Source: Thinopyrum elongatum
Taxonomy: Eukaryota > Streptophyta > Magnoliopsida > Poales > Poaceae
Length of the DNA stretch: 64,000 nt
Assembly (NCBI GenBank): GCA_011799875.1
Contig: CM022298.1
Coordinates: forward strand, 495,173,180-495,237,179
Direction: 5' to 3'
Part shown: positions 22,001 through 32,213 of the stretch, in pieces
Numbering within the stretch: the stretch's first letter is position 1
Layout of the letters: each line of letters begins with the position of its first letter
Translations under genes and position numbers: made by a program
Notes under the pieces: model-generated
Databases searched by the model: none
The model's input: only the letters and a program-made list of their open reading frames with translations
Told to the model about the DNA's origin: nothing

Positions 22001-23339
22001 AAGCAAACGGCCATCCCTGGTCGTGTAGCTGCTCGGGGAGGTAGTGAGGGAAGATGGAGATGATCCTGTGAAGCGAGACGAGCTCGGGGATGGATTTTAT
22101 AGGAGGGGTGAGGCGGTTCCGTGGCTTACCGAAGAAGCCACGACGGCGGCGGCAATTACTGCGCCGTGGAGGTAGGTATGGCCGGTGAGGGGCGGTGGCA
22201 AGGTCAGCGTGGACGGCGGGGTCAGTGCAGTTGGTGGCCACCCGCGGATGAGCTCGGGTGGTTAGCCATTAAGAGGGCAGAGACTGGCCGGTGGAGGACG
22301 GCGCTAGAGTACAAGGAGAGATGTCGGCGAGGCTCAGGGGTGACGTGGTGATACAGGGAAAGGCTCGGGCAAGCAGGGGCACGGCAGTAGTTCGATGCCA
22401 CAGGCTGCAGTATGGGCGCTCTGGCCACTCTCTGGACATGCCCCTGGTGTGCTCGACGAAATGCCAATGGCATCAAAAGTGACCCAATTGAGGTGAAAAT
22501 TGGTAGGGTGATGCTTACAGGGATGATGGGGATGTGAGACATGCTGTGTTGTCCATAAGAGCAAGTTCCCAATGCAGGCTTAAGACCTTGCCAAAATCTG
22601 TCATGAACACAGTGTGCTTGATGAAATGCTAGGACCACCTAGGTGCTCTTTCTGGAGTTGAAATTTGGCAGAGTGTTGTCTCCTTAGATGATAGAGATGG
22701 TGGTGGTGTTAGTTTTGCAAAATGAAAACTTGCTAATGCAAGTTTGGGGGAAAAATCAATTCTGGACAGAAACTTGGGGGGGTTATTTGAAGGTCTTGCA
22801 AGATGCAATTAGAGTTGATATCCTGGACTTAAGGGTTTTGTTGGAATTACTATGAGTGGGAAAAATTTCAGGATTTTTGGGGCAAGGAAAATTGGGGTTG
22901 TAGTAGAAACTCAAATACTGGACAGAATTGAAAAGAGGTTGTTTCACTCAAAATTTTCGAAACACCATGTAGGGTTTTTGCATAAAAGTGATATGTGGGC
23001 ATCACATGACCCCTCATAATTTTTCTGTAATTTTGAAATAATTATTTGAAATGGTTGTAGTGCAACAGAGGCATTTAAAATATAGAAATAGCTATTAAAA
23101 GAATTGTTTTGGGGCAAATTTTTATTATGAAAATAATTCTTACTATAATTGAAAAGTTTTAAGAAAACTACCAAATCCACAATATTAAGTCCAAAAATTT
23201 CTATGTGGAGGGAAGAGTTTTGGAAAACAGAAACAGAAAATACTCTGAAATTAATAAAACACCCAATATAATTCAAAATTTTATTTCTGGCCAGATTTTA
23301 CTTAATAAAAAAACATAATTAAATTTTTGGGGTGTTACA
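19049..23339 (-). repeat. 3' LTR of the non-autonomous element (left)
   Basis: Plus-strand text starts TGCCGGGGCCGG and ends GGGGTGTTACA. It includes the minisatellite at about 19636-19885, a GC-rich section at 21430-22400 with proline-rich chance ORFs, and a TATA-like CTATAAAA (sense) at 22095-22102. Confidence 0.92.
19636..19885. repeat. Two-unit tandem repeat (about 125 bp) inside the LTR
   Basis: Each unit contains GTCTTGAAGAGAAATGCC, CAAGAGTAGTGGCG and ACTCGAGNGACGCCAC. The same pair occurs in the other LTR at about 25276-25524, so it predates insertion. Confidence 0.75.
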
Positions 23340-23357
23340 AACTCTACCCCCCTTAAG
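23340..23357 (-). promoter_or_regulatory. Polypurine tract of the non-autonomous element
   Basis: In sense orientation TTCTTAAGGGGGGTAGAGTT lies immediately before the 3' LTR (TGTAACACC). This is the expected plus-strand priming site. Confidence 0.75.
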
Positions 23358-23567
23358 AAAATCTCGTCCTCGAGATTTGTTAAGGACGGAAGAATTAAAT
23401 GCAAATCACAACAGACAAGCAATCATGCACAAGATAATAACACACAGGCACATCATTCAATCAAACACTACACACTGCTAGAAATAGACACATATTCGTC
23501 TATGGCATGACGGTGGAATTTACAGGGCAACAGGGTTGCTAAGGACATGGCAACTAATCTGGCAGAC

Positions 23568-24458
23568 TCAGTCCACTTCGTCGACATCCAGACGGGCGTG
23601 TCTCATGGACGTCGAGGCTTCTCCGGGGGCTTCAATGTCGGAGTTGACTGGTGTGTTATGAGGAGCTGCAGGGTTGGGGTAGCGATGATGACCCACGTGG
23701 GGTGTAGTGGCTACAGTCCCGTTGGAGGAAATCCCAAAGAGATGACGGAGTTCATCCGGGGAAACGAATGTATTGCCCGGGTGGGCAACAGGGGCAGACC
23801 TCGCAGGCTCGATTGGTCTCCCGAACAGTACTATCGGGGTGTCGGAGGCGGCTGCAGCTTCACTTCTCACTGGGGTTAGGAGAGCAAGCAACCTGCGGGT
23901 CTCAATCAGATCATTGGTGACCTGATCGAAGAGTGCCTCTTGCGCTCTCAGGTAGCGCACCAGATGCACCAGAGCAGGATCCGTCTCATGGTCTCCATTA
24001 GCGACTTGGGTCGGCCTACCATAGCCTCCACGACTAGGGTAGTAGTAGAAGGAGCGGCAGTAAACCCTCGGCGACCGATACCAGAGTTGAACTACAGCCT
24101 CTCGGGCTGCAAGTTGGATGGCTTGGGGCTCGTCAGTGGTCGTCCTCCCGGTGAACCGGTAAGGGCGCTCTGCGGTGATGCCCCTCCCGTAGATGTGCAC
24201 CGTGGCCCAGTAGTGGTGGATGGCATCACTCGCGTGCTCTTGGTACACAACATACTCCGGCGGCTCTTCAATGCCGAGAGCACGACGGGTGAGATTGGCG
24301 AGGATGGCTACAAAGCCTTCAAGCTCGGCTGCGGTGGTCTCATTGTGCACGATGGGGCCTGGCATCTTGGTGGTTGGATATTGAACTGAGAGTGAGGCTG
24401 TGATGTGCTGGGTTGGGGCAAGGCTTCTCTTATAAGCCAACAGAGTCTTCCATCGCAC
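23568..24458 (-). CDS. Single internal ORF of the non-autonomous element; possible dsRNA-binding-like domain
   Basis: The ORF is an intact 296 codons. The better start is probably the Met at residue 32 (24365, MPGPIVHNETTAAELEGFVA), because the first 31 residues look like leader. Residues about 40-125 contain EPPEYVVYQEHASDAIHHYW, ATVHIYGRG, TGRTTTDEPQAIQLAAREAV and VQLWYRSP. The order P-x-Y, H-x-F/Y-W strand, then a conserved A-xx-AA-xx-A helix resembles a double-stranded-RNA-binding domain. This is a fold guess, not a match I could compute. A heptad-like helix follows (LVRYLRAQEALFDQVTNDLI), then a Pro/Thr/Ala-rich tail. There is no zinc knuckle, protease or RT motif. It occupies nearly the whole internal region. 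Confidence 0.7.
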   Translation of the reverse strand: MRWKTLLAYKRSLAPTQHITASLSVQYPTTKMPGPIVHNETTAAELEGFVAILANLTRRALGIEEPPEYVVYQEHASDAIHHYWATVHIYGRGITAERPYRFTGRTTTDEPQAIQLAAREAVVQLWYRSPRVYCRSFYYYPSRGGYGRPTQVANGDHETDPALVHLVRYLRAQEALFDQVTNDLIETRRLLALLTPVRSEAAAASDTPIVLFGRPIEPARSAPVAHPGNTFVSPDELRHLFGISSNGTVATTPHVGHHRYPNPAAPHNTPVNSDIEAPGEASTSMRHARLDVDEVD

Positions 24459-24672
24459 GCTTGCGGATGGGACAACTCAGGTGTCGGCCACAGACATATG
24501 GCCTATGGGCTAGGTTGATAGGTTGGGCACCGACTGTCAAAACATGTCGGCTGGCCACTGTGCAGGCTTAACGGATGGGATGGGCTTGACGGTGGGTAGG
24601 AAAAGATGTGGGCGGTGTGGAAACCTAGGGATAGTGACCAGGCTAAGATAGGATTAGCCAATGGTCATCCTG

Positions 24673-24684
24673 GCTCTGATACCA
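24673..24684 (-). promoter_or_regulatory. Primer binding site (tRNA-iMet type)
   Basis: Sense sequence TGGTATCAGAGC begins four bases after the 5' LTR end (24689). It is the standard plant PBS complementary to initiator tRNA-Met. Confidence 0.9.
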
Positions 24685-24688
24685 AGGC

Positions 24689-27600
24689 TGTCGGGGCCGG
24701 ATTTCGGGGACACAAAATATCCCAGAAATTAACCCCCCGTGTCATCACCAGCCCAGGATTACTGTTACTGGTGGACACATCCTTGTTACATAACTACCAA
24801 GCTATTACAAGAATTGGATACAAGACCATAAAGGTCTAATAATACAACAGGGATTCCAGTGGTGGATGACGGAAATGACTCGTGGTTCTCCAGCGTCGAT
24901 GGGGCTCCATTCCCACAGGAACAGCTGACCCGGATAATTCCTATCCGCGTGGCTGCTATCCTAGGCTCCGCACGGTCGTCGCTGTGGTACTCCACGTAGA
25001 ACTTCTGACCTGGCCACGTAAATAGCCAGGGACAAGCCTGTGAGTACGTTGGAATGTACTCGCAAACATCATGAACAAAAGATATACCGAATGCAGCAGT
25101 TAATATATGATCATGATGAACTAAACTATATGCATATGCTCATGATGGGCTCATATTTAATGCATGCTGTCAGGAATTAAATCATGGCATGATAACGTAT
25201 TAGCATGTACAAATAAATGAATATATAAAAATATTAATGATAAACAAGGAAAGTTAAAGGAAAATAAAATAAAAGAAATGCCGGTCGGATGTCAAGTGAC
25301 ACCACGGTAGGTCTTGAAGAGAAATGCCAATCGGGTGTCTACAAGAGTAGTGGCGGGACCGCCTGTAAACTCGAGAGACGCCACGAGAGGTCTTGAAGAG
25401 AAATGCCAGTCGGGTGCCAAGTGACGCCACGGTCGGACTTGAAGAGAATGCCAATCGGGTGTCCACAAGAGTAGTGGCGTGATAAACCGCCTGTTAACTC
25501 GAGGGACGCCACGAGAGGTCTTGAAAATAAAATTGAGTGCCCGGGGTAGTCTAGCCAGCCCCTGAGACACTCAGGAAATTAAAATAAGAGAAACGGGTTA
25601 GTCCACAGTAATATGCATGACCACAGCAATGTTAATATGCATGACCATATCATTCATGATAACCAAAAATATTCATGATAGCATCAGTGGTGACAATAAT
25701 TATCCAGCAAAGTAATTCAGGCTCAATTTAATTATTTCCTCCGGAGGCCGACACTAAGACTGATACTTGACCAACCCAGACTATAGCCCTTAACCGCGGA
25801 CACGGCTATTCGAATAGGTTTTAAAACTCTGCAGAGGGTGTATTCTTTACCCACAAGTAAAGGATTTCCTTAGTCAGCACCGAGACACTGACTAATTCCT
25901 ATTACCGTCTTTGGGTTGAAAACACACCTAACCCGCACATACCATCTTTAACTTACCAAAGCCAGGAATCACCCAAGGTAATGATGGAGTAAAACTCTAA
26001 GTGGGAAGGCTACAACCTCCAATAGCATGGGATCACAATATTTATATCGGCGCGCAAATAGTGGTGCGACCCCTCTCCGACTACAATCGGAGACACCCAT
26101 GCCCCCGGACCAAGTGGCATGCCTACCAGTGATCAATGGTATCTTCCACTATGGCCTCTCTGTATGGTGTGTGCAGGAAAGGGGTTAACAACTTACTGAA
26201 CCATACCCTACCTGTGGTAGGGACATGTGGTAGCACGGATCAAGTTTGGGGGTTACCGGAACAAGACTCAATCTACGGTCGACTCAGGAGGCTCAATTAT
26301 TTCCTGCAGTGGTTAGCACAACAAGTATTTTCTCAACAGTAATAACAAACAGGGTCACAACCCTTGCATGCTCCACATATATCACGTGACACCATCGTGT
26401 CAAAAATGGCCCGTGCCCACCGGCACGTCCAAGGCAGGAGCACGCTCCTGGATTCTCACAATTTCTGCAGGTCAGAACTTGAGTGGAGTGCATGCAAGAG
26501 AAAATATATACATGATCATGCATGCATGCAAAAATTGCCATATGCCAAATTTTATTAGAATTCAAATTATTCATAATTCCACTATTCATGCAAATAACCA
26601 ACCATGCATTCACCATATCAAGTGTTCGAGATGCTTGCCTTAAGTGTGCAGAAGGATTTGGGGCACTCCAAAAGTTTTGAGAATTCTATCTTCCCTCCAT
26701 TTCCTATTTTCAAAAATGTTTAAATTACCACATATAGCAATAACAGTGCCAAAAATTGTTTCAAATATTTTTGAAATAAGCACTAAAATAAACTAGATGA
26801 AAAATGAAAAATAACAGAAAAGAAATCAATTTATTTGGAGTTCATATGAATTACTTGTGAAATTTTCAGTCTGTAATAAGTCATTAAATGGACTTTTTAA
26901 TAAATCCAGTGGAGACAGTGTTTAGGAAAAATGTTCACCTAGGTTGGAATAATAGATAATGATTTTAGGAACCTACAAAAATTTGAATCATCAAATTTGG
27001 ACTTGTAATAGTGGCTGTGGAATTATTTTAGTTTGCTGGAAAAGAAAAAAAAGAAGGCAGAGGTGTGCCCTGGGCGTAATATGGCCATGAGGTGCTATTG
27101 GGTCGAGCCCAGTCGCGCGGCTGCGCGGGAGGATGCCGACGTCGAAGGCGGGTTTCCGGAAGTACACCTTCCCTGCGTGGTGACGGTTTCGGGGAAAAAC
27201 CCGTCTCCACTTATAGACGCGCTGGCGTCGTTTCGGTCGCTGACAGTGGGACCCATGGGTCCACCTGTCATGTTTAGCTAGTTGCCCTCGCGCCTTCTTA
27301 TTCCTCTGTCCGAGAGGAGGCAGAACTCTGGCGGCTCGCGCCGGTGAACGACGGCAGCTCTCGGGGATCCGAGGCCTCCAACGTCACCAGGGGATCACGG
27401 CGGTCCTCCCGGTACTCGCCACGATCGAAGGGAGGGACAGTGTCGCCGGCGGCGAGGTCCTCCCGAAGACTCCGGCGGAACCAAAATGGGGGTTTCGCCT
27501 ATAGGCCATCTCCGACCAAATTGAGGAGGGGAACGGATCCGTGAGATCATTGGGAAGCTGTTGGTGAAGAAAGTGGAGAGGGGGAGGCCCTGGTGGTGTT

Positions 27601-29026
27601 GGAACCAACCGAACCGCGACGGCGGCAGTAGCTGCCGGGGATGAAGCAAACGGCCATCTCTTGTCGTGTAGCTGCTCGGGGAGGTAGTGAGGGAAGATGG
27701 AGATGATCCTGTGAAGCGAGACGAGCTCGGGGATGGATTTTATAGGAGGGGTGAGGCGGTTCCGTGGCTTACCGAAGAAGCCACGGCGGCGACGGCCATT
27801 ACTGCACCGTGGAGGTAGGTATGGCCGGTGAGGGGCGGTGGCGAGGTCAGCGTGGACGGCGGGGTCAGTGCTGTCGGTGGCCGCCCGCGGATGAGCTCAG
27901 GTGGTTAGCCATTAAGAGGGCAGAGACGTGGCGGAGGGAAATTCGTCGGGCGGCGACTGGCCGGTGGAGGACGGCGCTAGAGGACAAGGAGAGATGTCGG
28001 CGAGGCTCAGGGGTGACATGGTGATCCAGGGAAAGGCTCGGGCAAGCAGGGGAGGCAGCAGGGGCACGGCATTAGTTCGAAGCCACAGGATGCAGTACGG
28101 GCGCTCTGGCCACTCTCTGGACATGCCCCTGGTGTGCTCGACGAAATGCCAATGGCATCAAAAGTGAACCAATTGAGGTGAAAATTGGTAGGGTGATGCT
28201 TACAGGGATGATGGGGATGTGAGACATGCTGTGTTGTCCATAAGAGCAAGTTCCCAATGCAGGCTTAAGACCTTGCCAAAATCTGTCATGCACACAGTGT
28301 GCTTGATGAAATGCTAGGACCACCTAGGTGCTCTTTCTGGAGTTGAAATTTGGCAGAGTGTTGTCTCCTTAGATGATAGAGATGGTGGTGGTGTTAGTTT
28401 TGCAAAATGAAAAACTTGCTAATGCAAGTTTGGGGGAAATATCAATTCTGGACAGAAACTTGGGGGGTTTATTTGAAGGTCTTGCAAGATGCAATTAGAG
28501 TTGATATCCTGGACTTAAGGGTTTTGTTGGAATTACTATGAGTGGGAAAAATTTCAGGATTTTTGGGGCAAGGAAATTTGGGGTTGTAGTAGAAACTCAA
28601 ATACTGGACAGAATTGAAAAGAGGTTGCTTCACTCAAAATTTTCGAAACACCATGTAGGGTTTTTGCATAAAAGTGATATGTGGGCATCACATGACCCCT
28701 CATAATTTTTCTGTAATTTTGAAATAATTATTTGAAATGGTTGTAGTGCAACAGAGGCATTTAAAATATAGAAATAGCTATTAAAAGAATTGTTTTGGGG
28801 CAAATTTTTATTATGAAAATAATTCTTAGTATAATTGAAAAGTTTTAAGAAAACTACCAAAGCCACAATATTAAGTCCAAAAATTTCTATGTGGAGGGAA
28901 GAGTTTTGGAAAACAGAAACAGAAAATACTCTGAAATTAATAAAACACCCAATATAATTCAAAATGTTATTTCTGGCCAGATTTTACTTAATAAAAAAAA
29001 CATAATTAAATTTTTGGGGTGTTACA
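24689..29026 (-). repeat. 5' LTR of the non-autonomous element (right)
   Basis: Plus-strand text starts TGTCGGGGCCGG and ends TTTTTGGGGTGTTACA. It is co-linear with the left LTR. It contains about 30 extra bases near 27930-27960 and about 12 near 28050. Confidence 0.92.
27738..27745 (-). promoter_or_regulatory. Putative TATA box of the 5' LTR
   Basis: Sense CCTATAAAATCCATCCCC, about 1.28 kb into the LTR, with GC-rich leader-like sequence downstream. It is conserved in the other LTR at 22095-22102. If used, it would give an R-U5 leader of about 3 kb. Confidence 0.45.
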
Positions 29027-29879
29027 GCAACCTGGAGCAAGTTGTCAGTTTCCTGAGATGCTTTCCGTGCCTGGAGAAGCTATATATCGAGGTGATGTTC
29101 CTTTCCTGTTAAATGTTAACCATAAGGGAGTTCAATTTGTGACACCTTTTTCCAAGTTTACAATGACAATGTACTACGTTTTCTGAAGGATTTTTTGGAG
29201 GATTTCAGTACATACATGTTCCCCCCCCCATATTGGTTGGTTGATCCATATGGTTACAATCCATAAGCATTTCTCCTTTGGATTCATCTGTACTAGTTTT
29301 CTTAGGGAACTTTTCATCCACTCCAACGTCTTGTGAAGAAGGCTACATTTTTCTAGATTGTAATCAAATGCCCATGTTAATCATGTCGGATTGAAGATGG
29401 CATGTTAGTGCATTTTACAAATCCTACAAACCAAATAGGCATGTAGTAGTGTTCAAAACTGCATGTAGGCACTAACACGTTTTCTTCTTTTGCAGATAAG
29501 ATTAGGCCCGGTGGTGGATAATGTGATACAATATAATAATCACATCGAATGCCTAGATCTGCATCTCTCAGAAATTACTTTGAACTCCTACCGAGGGACC
29601 TTACCGGAGATTATATTCGCCAGGTTCTTTGTTGTCAGAGCAAGGGTGCTGAAGGTAATGAGGTTTGCCCTACATTTATTTCGCAAAAATGAATGGTTTG
29701 TTGATTAGCGCCGGCGGCTGCGGCAGAATGGAATAGGCTCCGAAAATGCTGAATTTCATTTTGGAACTTCAGATGACAGAGTAATCGGAAGTCATCGTGT
29801 CAACCCCATACATGACTTCTCAGTGGCTGATCCCTTTGCAAAATTTATGAGGTTTCGAAACCAGACTTACAAGTGGTAA

Positions 29880-30733
29880 TATTAGTTTGAACCTCTCTGA
29901 TATCCATGTTCAGCGGATCAGTGCGAGCGTTTGCAGCTAATGAGCTGAATTTCATTTCTAATATCAGTTTGAACATTGTAATCTTCGAATTTGAGCCATA
30001 TAACTCTGGAATGTGAACCATGTAATATTTCGAGCTTTTTTTGTTACAATCGTTGAAATGGCATCGTATGAGACTCGTATATTGGTAGCACTATTTTAAC
30101 CTTATATGCAATGGACTTAGATTTTATTAACCATTCTCGAATCTGTTTACCTTGCCGATCTGATAGCACACGATCTGTATAGCTAACTCGACTGCGATCG
30201 TCGACATTATTGCACACAGTTGGTTTCTTCAACTGTGTGCCCTGTAGAGCGCAGAATTAATTATCGCACTCGAGTGTCCATCATCACCCTTCCGTGTAAC
30301 TTTGACCTCATCACCCATGGGTAAACTTATGACCGAAGTCATTCCACACACTTCGTTTTTACAAAGCTTTTTGCCAATAAAGCCCACGATTTGTCCCTCT
30401 TCTTGCCGACGCGTGGCCAAACTAGCCGGGCGGGAAGCTTGCGCGGTAAACTGCGCGGTGGCGCAGGAACAGGCTCACCGACGATACATTTGGCGCCTCT
30501 TCGAGCCCACGCGTGGTCAAACGAAACGCGTGCGGTGCGGTGTTGTCAAGCGTGCACTGGAATCCTCCGCTATGAACGCGATGACAAGACGTGACGATTA
30601 CAGGCCGGCCGACCCCCATTTATTACAGCGGCCATTTAACCCTTGTGTCTCTTCAACCTTTCGATCGCGCCCCACCATTGCAAGAAGCACACCCACCACG
30701 ACAAATTCTTAGAGGGTATCCTGCGCGGCTCCA
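29880..30733. other. Spacer between F-box pseudogene and exonuclease-like gene
   Basis: It holds one hairpin of the CACTA motif (GCACACAGTTGGTTTC...CAACTGTGTGC, about 30212-30241) and a GC-rich upstream region of the next gene from 30400. Overlapping ORFs there (30302-30712, 30591-31013) are shadows. Confidence 0.5.
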
Positions 30734-31453
30734 ATGGCGCTCCGAGCGGCTGCCGACGACGAGCAGCAGTTCACCATGCATGCCGTGGTGGACACCCACA
30801 GAAGGTTCACGGAGCTCTCGGTGGTGTACACCAACAACCCGGTCTGGGTGGAGTACTCCATCCACATCATGGAGCTGTTGCTTGCTAAGGAGAAGTACAA
30901 GGTGGTCGGGTTCGACCTCGAGGACACCCGCGCTCGTGCCAGGTCTCATCCCAAGGTCGCCGTCGCCCAGATGTGCGTGCGCAACCACGTCCTTGTCTAC
31001 CACTACTGCCTAGCCACAAGGCCTTGCGAGCGTTTCGCCAGGTTTGTCAATAGGCCCCACTACATGTTCGCTATGGTGGACATCACCAACGATGTAAAGG
31101 TGCTCAAGAATTCGGGCATCGCCTGCCAGAATCTTGTCGACATCCAGGGCCAATACAAGATCTGGGGCAGCAACGAGCATGAGAAAGACTCACTGGCTCA
31201 CCTCGCTGAGGCCATCATCGACCCCTACTACAGAGACATGAAGGATTTCTGCAACAAGGACAAGCATGCCTGGCACTCGGCCTGGATGGAGAAACTCGAC
31301 AAAGCTCACGTCGTGTGCGCGGCCAAGGAGGCGTACACGAGCTACGAGATGTACAGGCGGATCGTTGACATGAGGAAGTGCCTCCTTCCCCAAAATGGCC
31401 AGGGATCCAGCCGGAAGCAGAGCAATGGCAAGCGTCGTCGCAACAATAAGTAG
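30734..31453 (+). CDS. DEDD 3'-5' exonuclease-like protein (RNase H fold), intact
   Basis: A single-exon 239-aa ORF starts at ATG 30734 (downstream G at +4). Residues about 55-65 read KVVGFDLEDTR, matching the D-x-E of exonuclease motif I. Residues about 113-135 (MVDITNDVKVLKNSGIACQN then LVDIQ) match motif II. The C-terminal motif III region reads WMEKLDKAHVVCAAKEAYTS, where active WRN-like family members usually have a Tyr-Ala-x-x-Asp pattern. The aspartate is absent and Lys-Glu stands there, so activity is doubtful. The tail is a Lys/Arg-rich stretch (KRRRNNK) that could be a nuclear signal. It is the only clearly intact cargo ORF of the CACTA element and lies about 0.75 kb from its right end. 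Plant members of this family act on DNA or RNA ends; its job here is unknown. Confidence 0.75.
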   Translation: MALRAAADDEQQFTMHAVVDTHRRFTELSVVYTNNPVWVEYSIHIMELLLAKEKYKVVGFDLEDTRARARSHPKVAVAQMCVRNHVLVYHYCLATRPCERFARFVNRPHYMFAMVDITNDVKVLKNSGIACQNLVDIQGQYKIWGSNEHEKDSLAHLAEAIIDPYYRDMKDFCNKDKHAWHSAWMEKLDKAHVVCAAKEAYTSYEMYRRIVDMRKCLLPQNGQGSSRKQSNGKRRRNNK

Positions 31454-31599
31454 ATGATTAGATCCTCGTTTCTCCTAGTTTAGTACGCATGTAATTGCTT
31501 ACTTTGGTGTGTGGAAATGTTATGTGTGTAGTCACTTGTGTAATTGTATGCTTAATTTGGTTTTGCAATGCTGTCTTTTTAAGTATATATGTTGATGCT

Positions 31600-32190
31600 C
31601 TGTAGACAAAGAAAATCACATCGCACACGGACTAAACAATGGAACCCGTCGGTGATGATTTCATCAATCACTGACAATTGTATACCAGCAATCGTTTGCT
31701 CACAACGCACACGGCTTGTTAACAGGAATCGTCTGTGTTGTTATTGGTCTTCCCACACATTTCCGATTATAGACCTGTTTGCCGCGTATCACACATATCT
31801 TGTTAAGTTGAACCATTTTTGTTCTCTTGGCTCAACGCAAACAGTTCATCCGAGTGAACTATATGCCGTATATCGCACACACCTTCATCTGGCTGCCCAT
31901 TTCTGTTGTTCTGCCTCATCACAAACAATTTATCTGAGTGAACTGTATGCCGTATATCGCACACGCCTTCATTTGGCTGCCCGGTTCTTTTGTTCTGCCA
32001 CATCGCAAATAGTTCATTGAACTGAACCGTATGCCCCTCATCGCACACACAACTAAAATCTGAACCATGTTTGATGTATCCTTCATCGCAAATGTTTTGC
32101 ATCTTTTTTGATGGTTATTTTACATCACCGTTTGTGATTAATGCATCGCACACAGTTTCGTCAAAGGGTCTCTGATCGTAGTGTCGTGTT
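31600..32190. repeat. Right subterminal repeat region of the CACTA element
   Basis: Units of ATCGCACACG and GCATCGCACACAGTTTCGTC, and a tandem pair carrying GAACTATATGCCGTATATCG and GAACTGTATGCCGTATATCG (near 31857 and 31941), repeat up to the terminal GCAGTAGTG. Motif type matches the left end. Confidence 0.75.
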
Positions 32191-32210
32191 AGCAGCATCC
32201 TGCAGTAGTG

Positions 32211-32213
32211 TGA
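32211..32213. repeat. Target site duplication of the CACTA element, right (TGA)
   Basis: TGA directly after GCAGTAGTG, identical to 7931-7933. Confidence 0.75.

Larger units (their letters stand above)
19049..29026 (-). mobile_element. Non-autonomous LTR retrotransposon with giant LTRs (9978 bp)
   Basis: It is bounded by GCAAC duplications at 19044-19048 and 29027-29031. The LTRs are 4291 and 4338 bp, and the internal region is only about 1.35 kb. The minus orientation follows from a primer binding site at 24673-24684 and a purine tract next to the left LTR. The sense LTR starts TGTAACACCCC and ends CGGCA/CGACA. There is no gag or pol: the internal region holds a single ORF. LTR differences are about 2% over the first 0.9 kb I compared, plus an insertion of about 30 bp near 27930 in the right LTR. 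The architecture fits a LARD-like element dependent on another element's enzymes. Confidence 0.92.
18021..29879 (+). pseudogene. F-box/LRR (FBD-type) gene, frameshifted and split by an LTR retrotransposon
   Basis: Residues about 23-67 are an F-box (FISSLPDDMLTVIISLLPIK, then TTVLSRRWRPLW). 1-bp deletions near 18320 and 18492 break the frame, and leucine-rich sequence (LKHLELIVVCLPNGDMERLL) follows. Exon 1 ends 18891 (donor GTACAA). Exon 2 starts 18974 and is cut at 19048 by the LTR element, then resumes at 29032 and ends 29091. Removing the insert and one GCAAC copy leaves the frame open across the junction (VESIGRN to LEQVVSFL). Exon 3 starts 29496, has an in-frame TAG at 29706-29708, and ends with FHFGTSDDRVIGSHRVNPIH and TAA at 29877-29879. 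F-box proteins are substrate adaptors of SCF ubiquitin ligases; this copy cannot be functional. It is CACTA cargo. Confidence 0.85.
7934..32210. mobile_element. CACTA (En/Spm) DNA transposon with gene cargo, 24.3 kb
   Basis: The left end starts CACTGGTACAACGAGGTGCTA. The right end read inward on the minus strand starts CACTACTGCAGGATGCTGCTA, with 13 of 21 positions identical. Both are flanked by TGA. Subterminal clusters of TCGCACACG-type repeats follow each end (about 7980-8600 and 31600-32190), as expected for CACTA elements. No TNP2- or TNPA-like transposase is visible, so it is probably non-autonomous. Cargo on the left half reads outward to the left (B3-like pseudogene, unknown pseudogene) and on the right half outward to the right (zf-XS-like, B3-like, F-box, exonuclease-like), around a central tandem repeat. 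Nested inside are a MITE-like hairpin, a Stowaway MITE and a 10-kb LTR retrotransposon. Without the latter it would be about 14.3 kb. Pairing two unlike CACTA ends is the main uncertainty. Confidence 0.72.

Noticed and set aside
21744..22241. 165-aa Pro-rich minus-strand ORF in the non-autonomous element's LTR
   Set aside because: Frame is not kept in the other LTR copy (27384-27649 is split) and composition is GC-driven; more likely leader sequence.
24673..24684. GCTCTGATACCA read as part of a tRNA gene
   Set aside because: It is a primer binding site beside an LTR; no cloverleaf sequence surrounds it. No tRNA was found in the window.
30591..31013. Overlapping 140-aa and 116-aa ORFs on both strands of the exonuclease-like gene
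   Set aside because: Shadow frames of the GC-rich CDS at 30734-31453; no motif.
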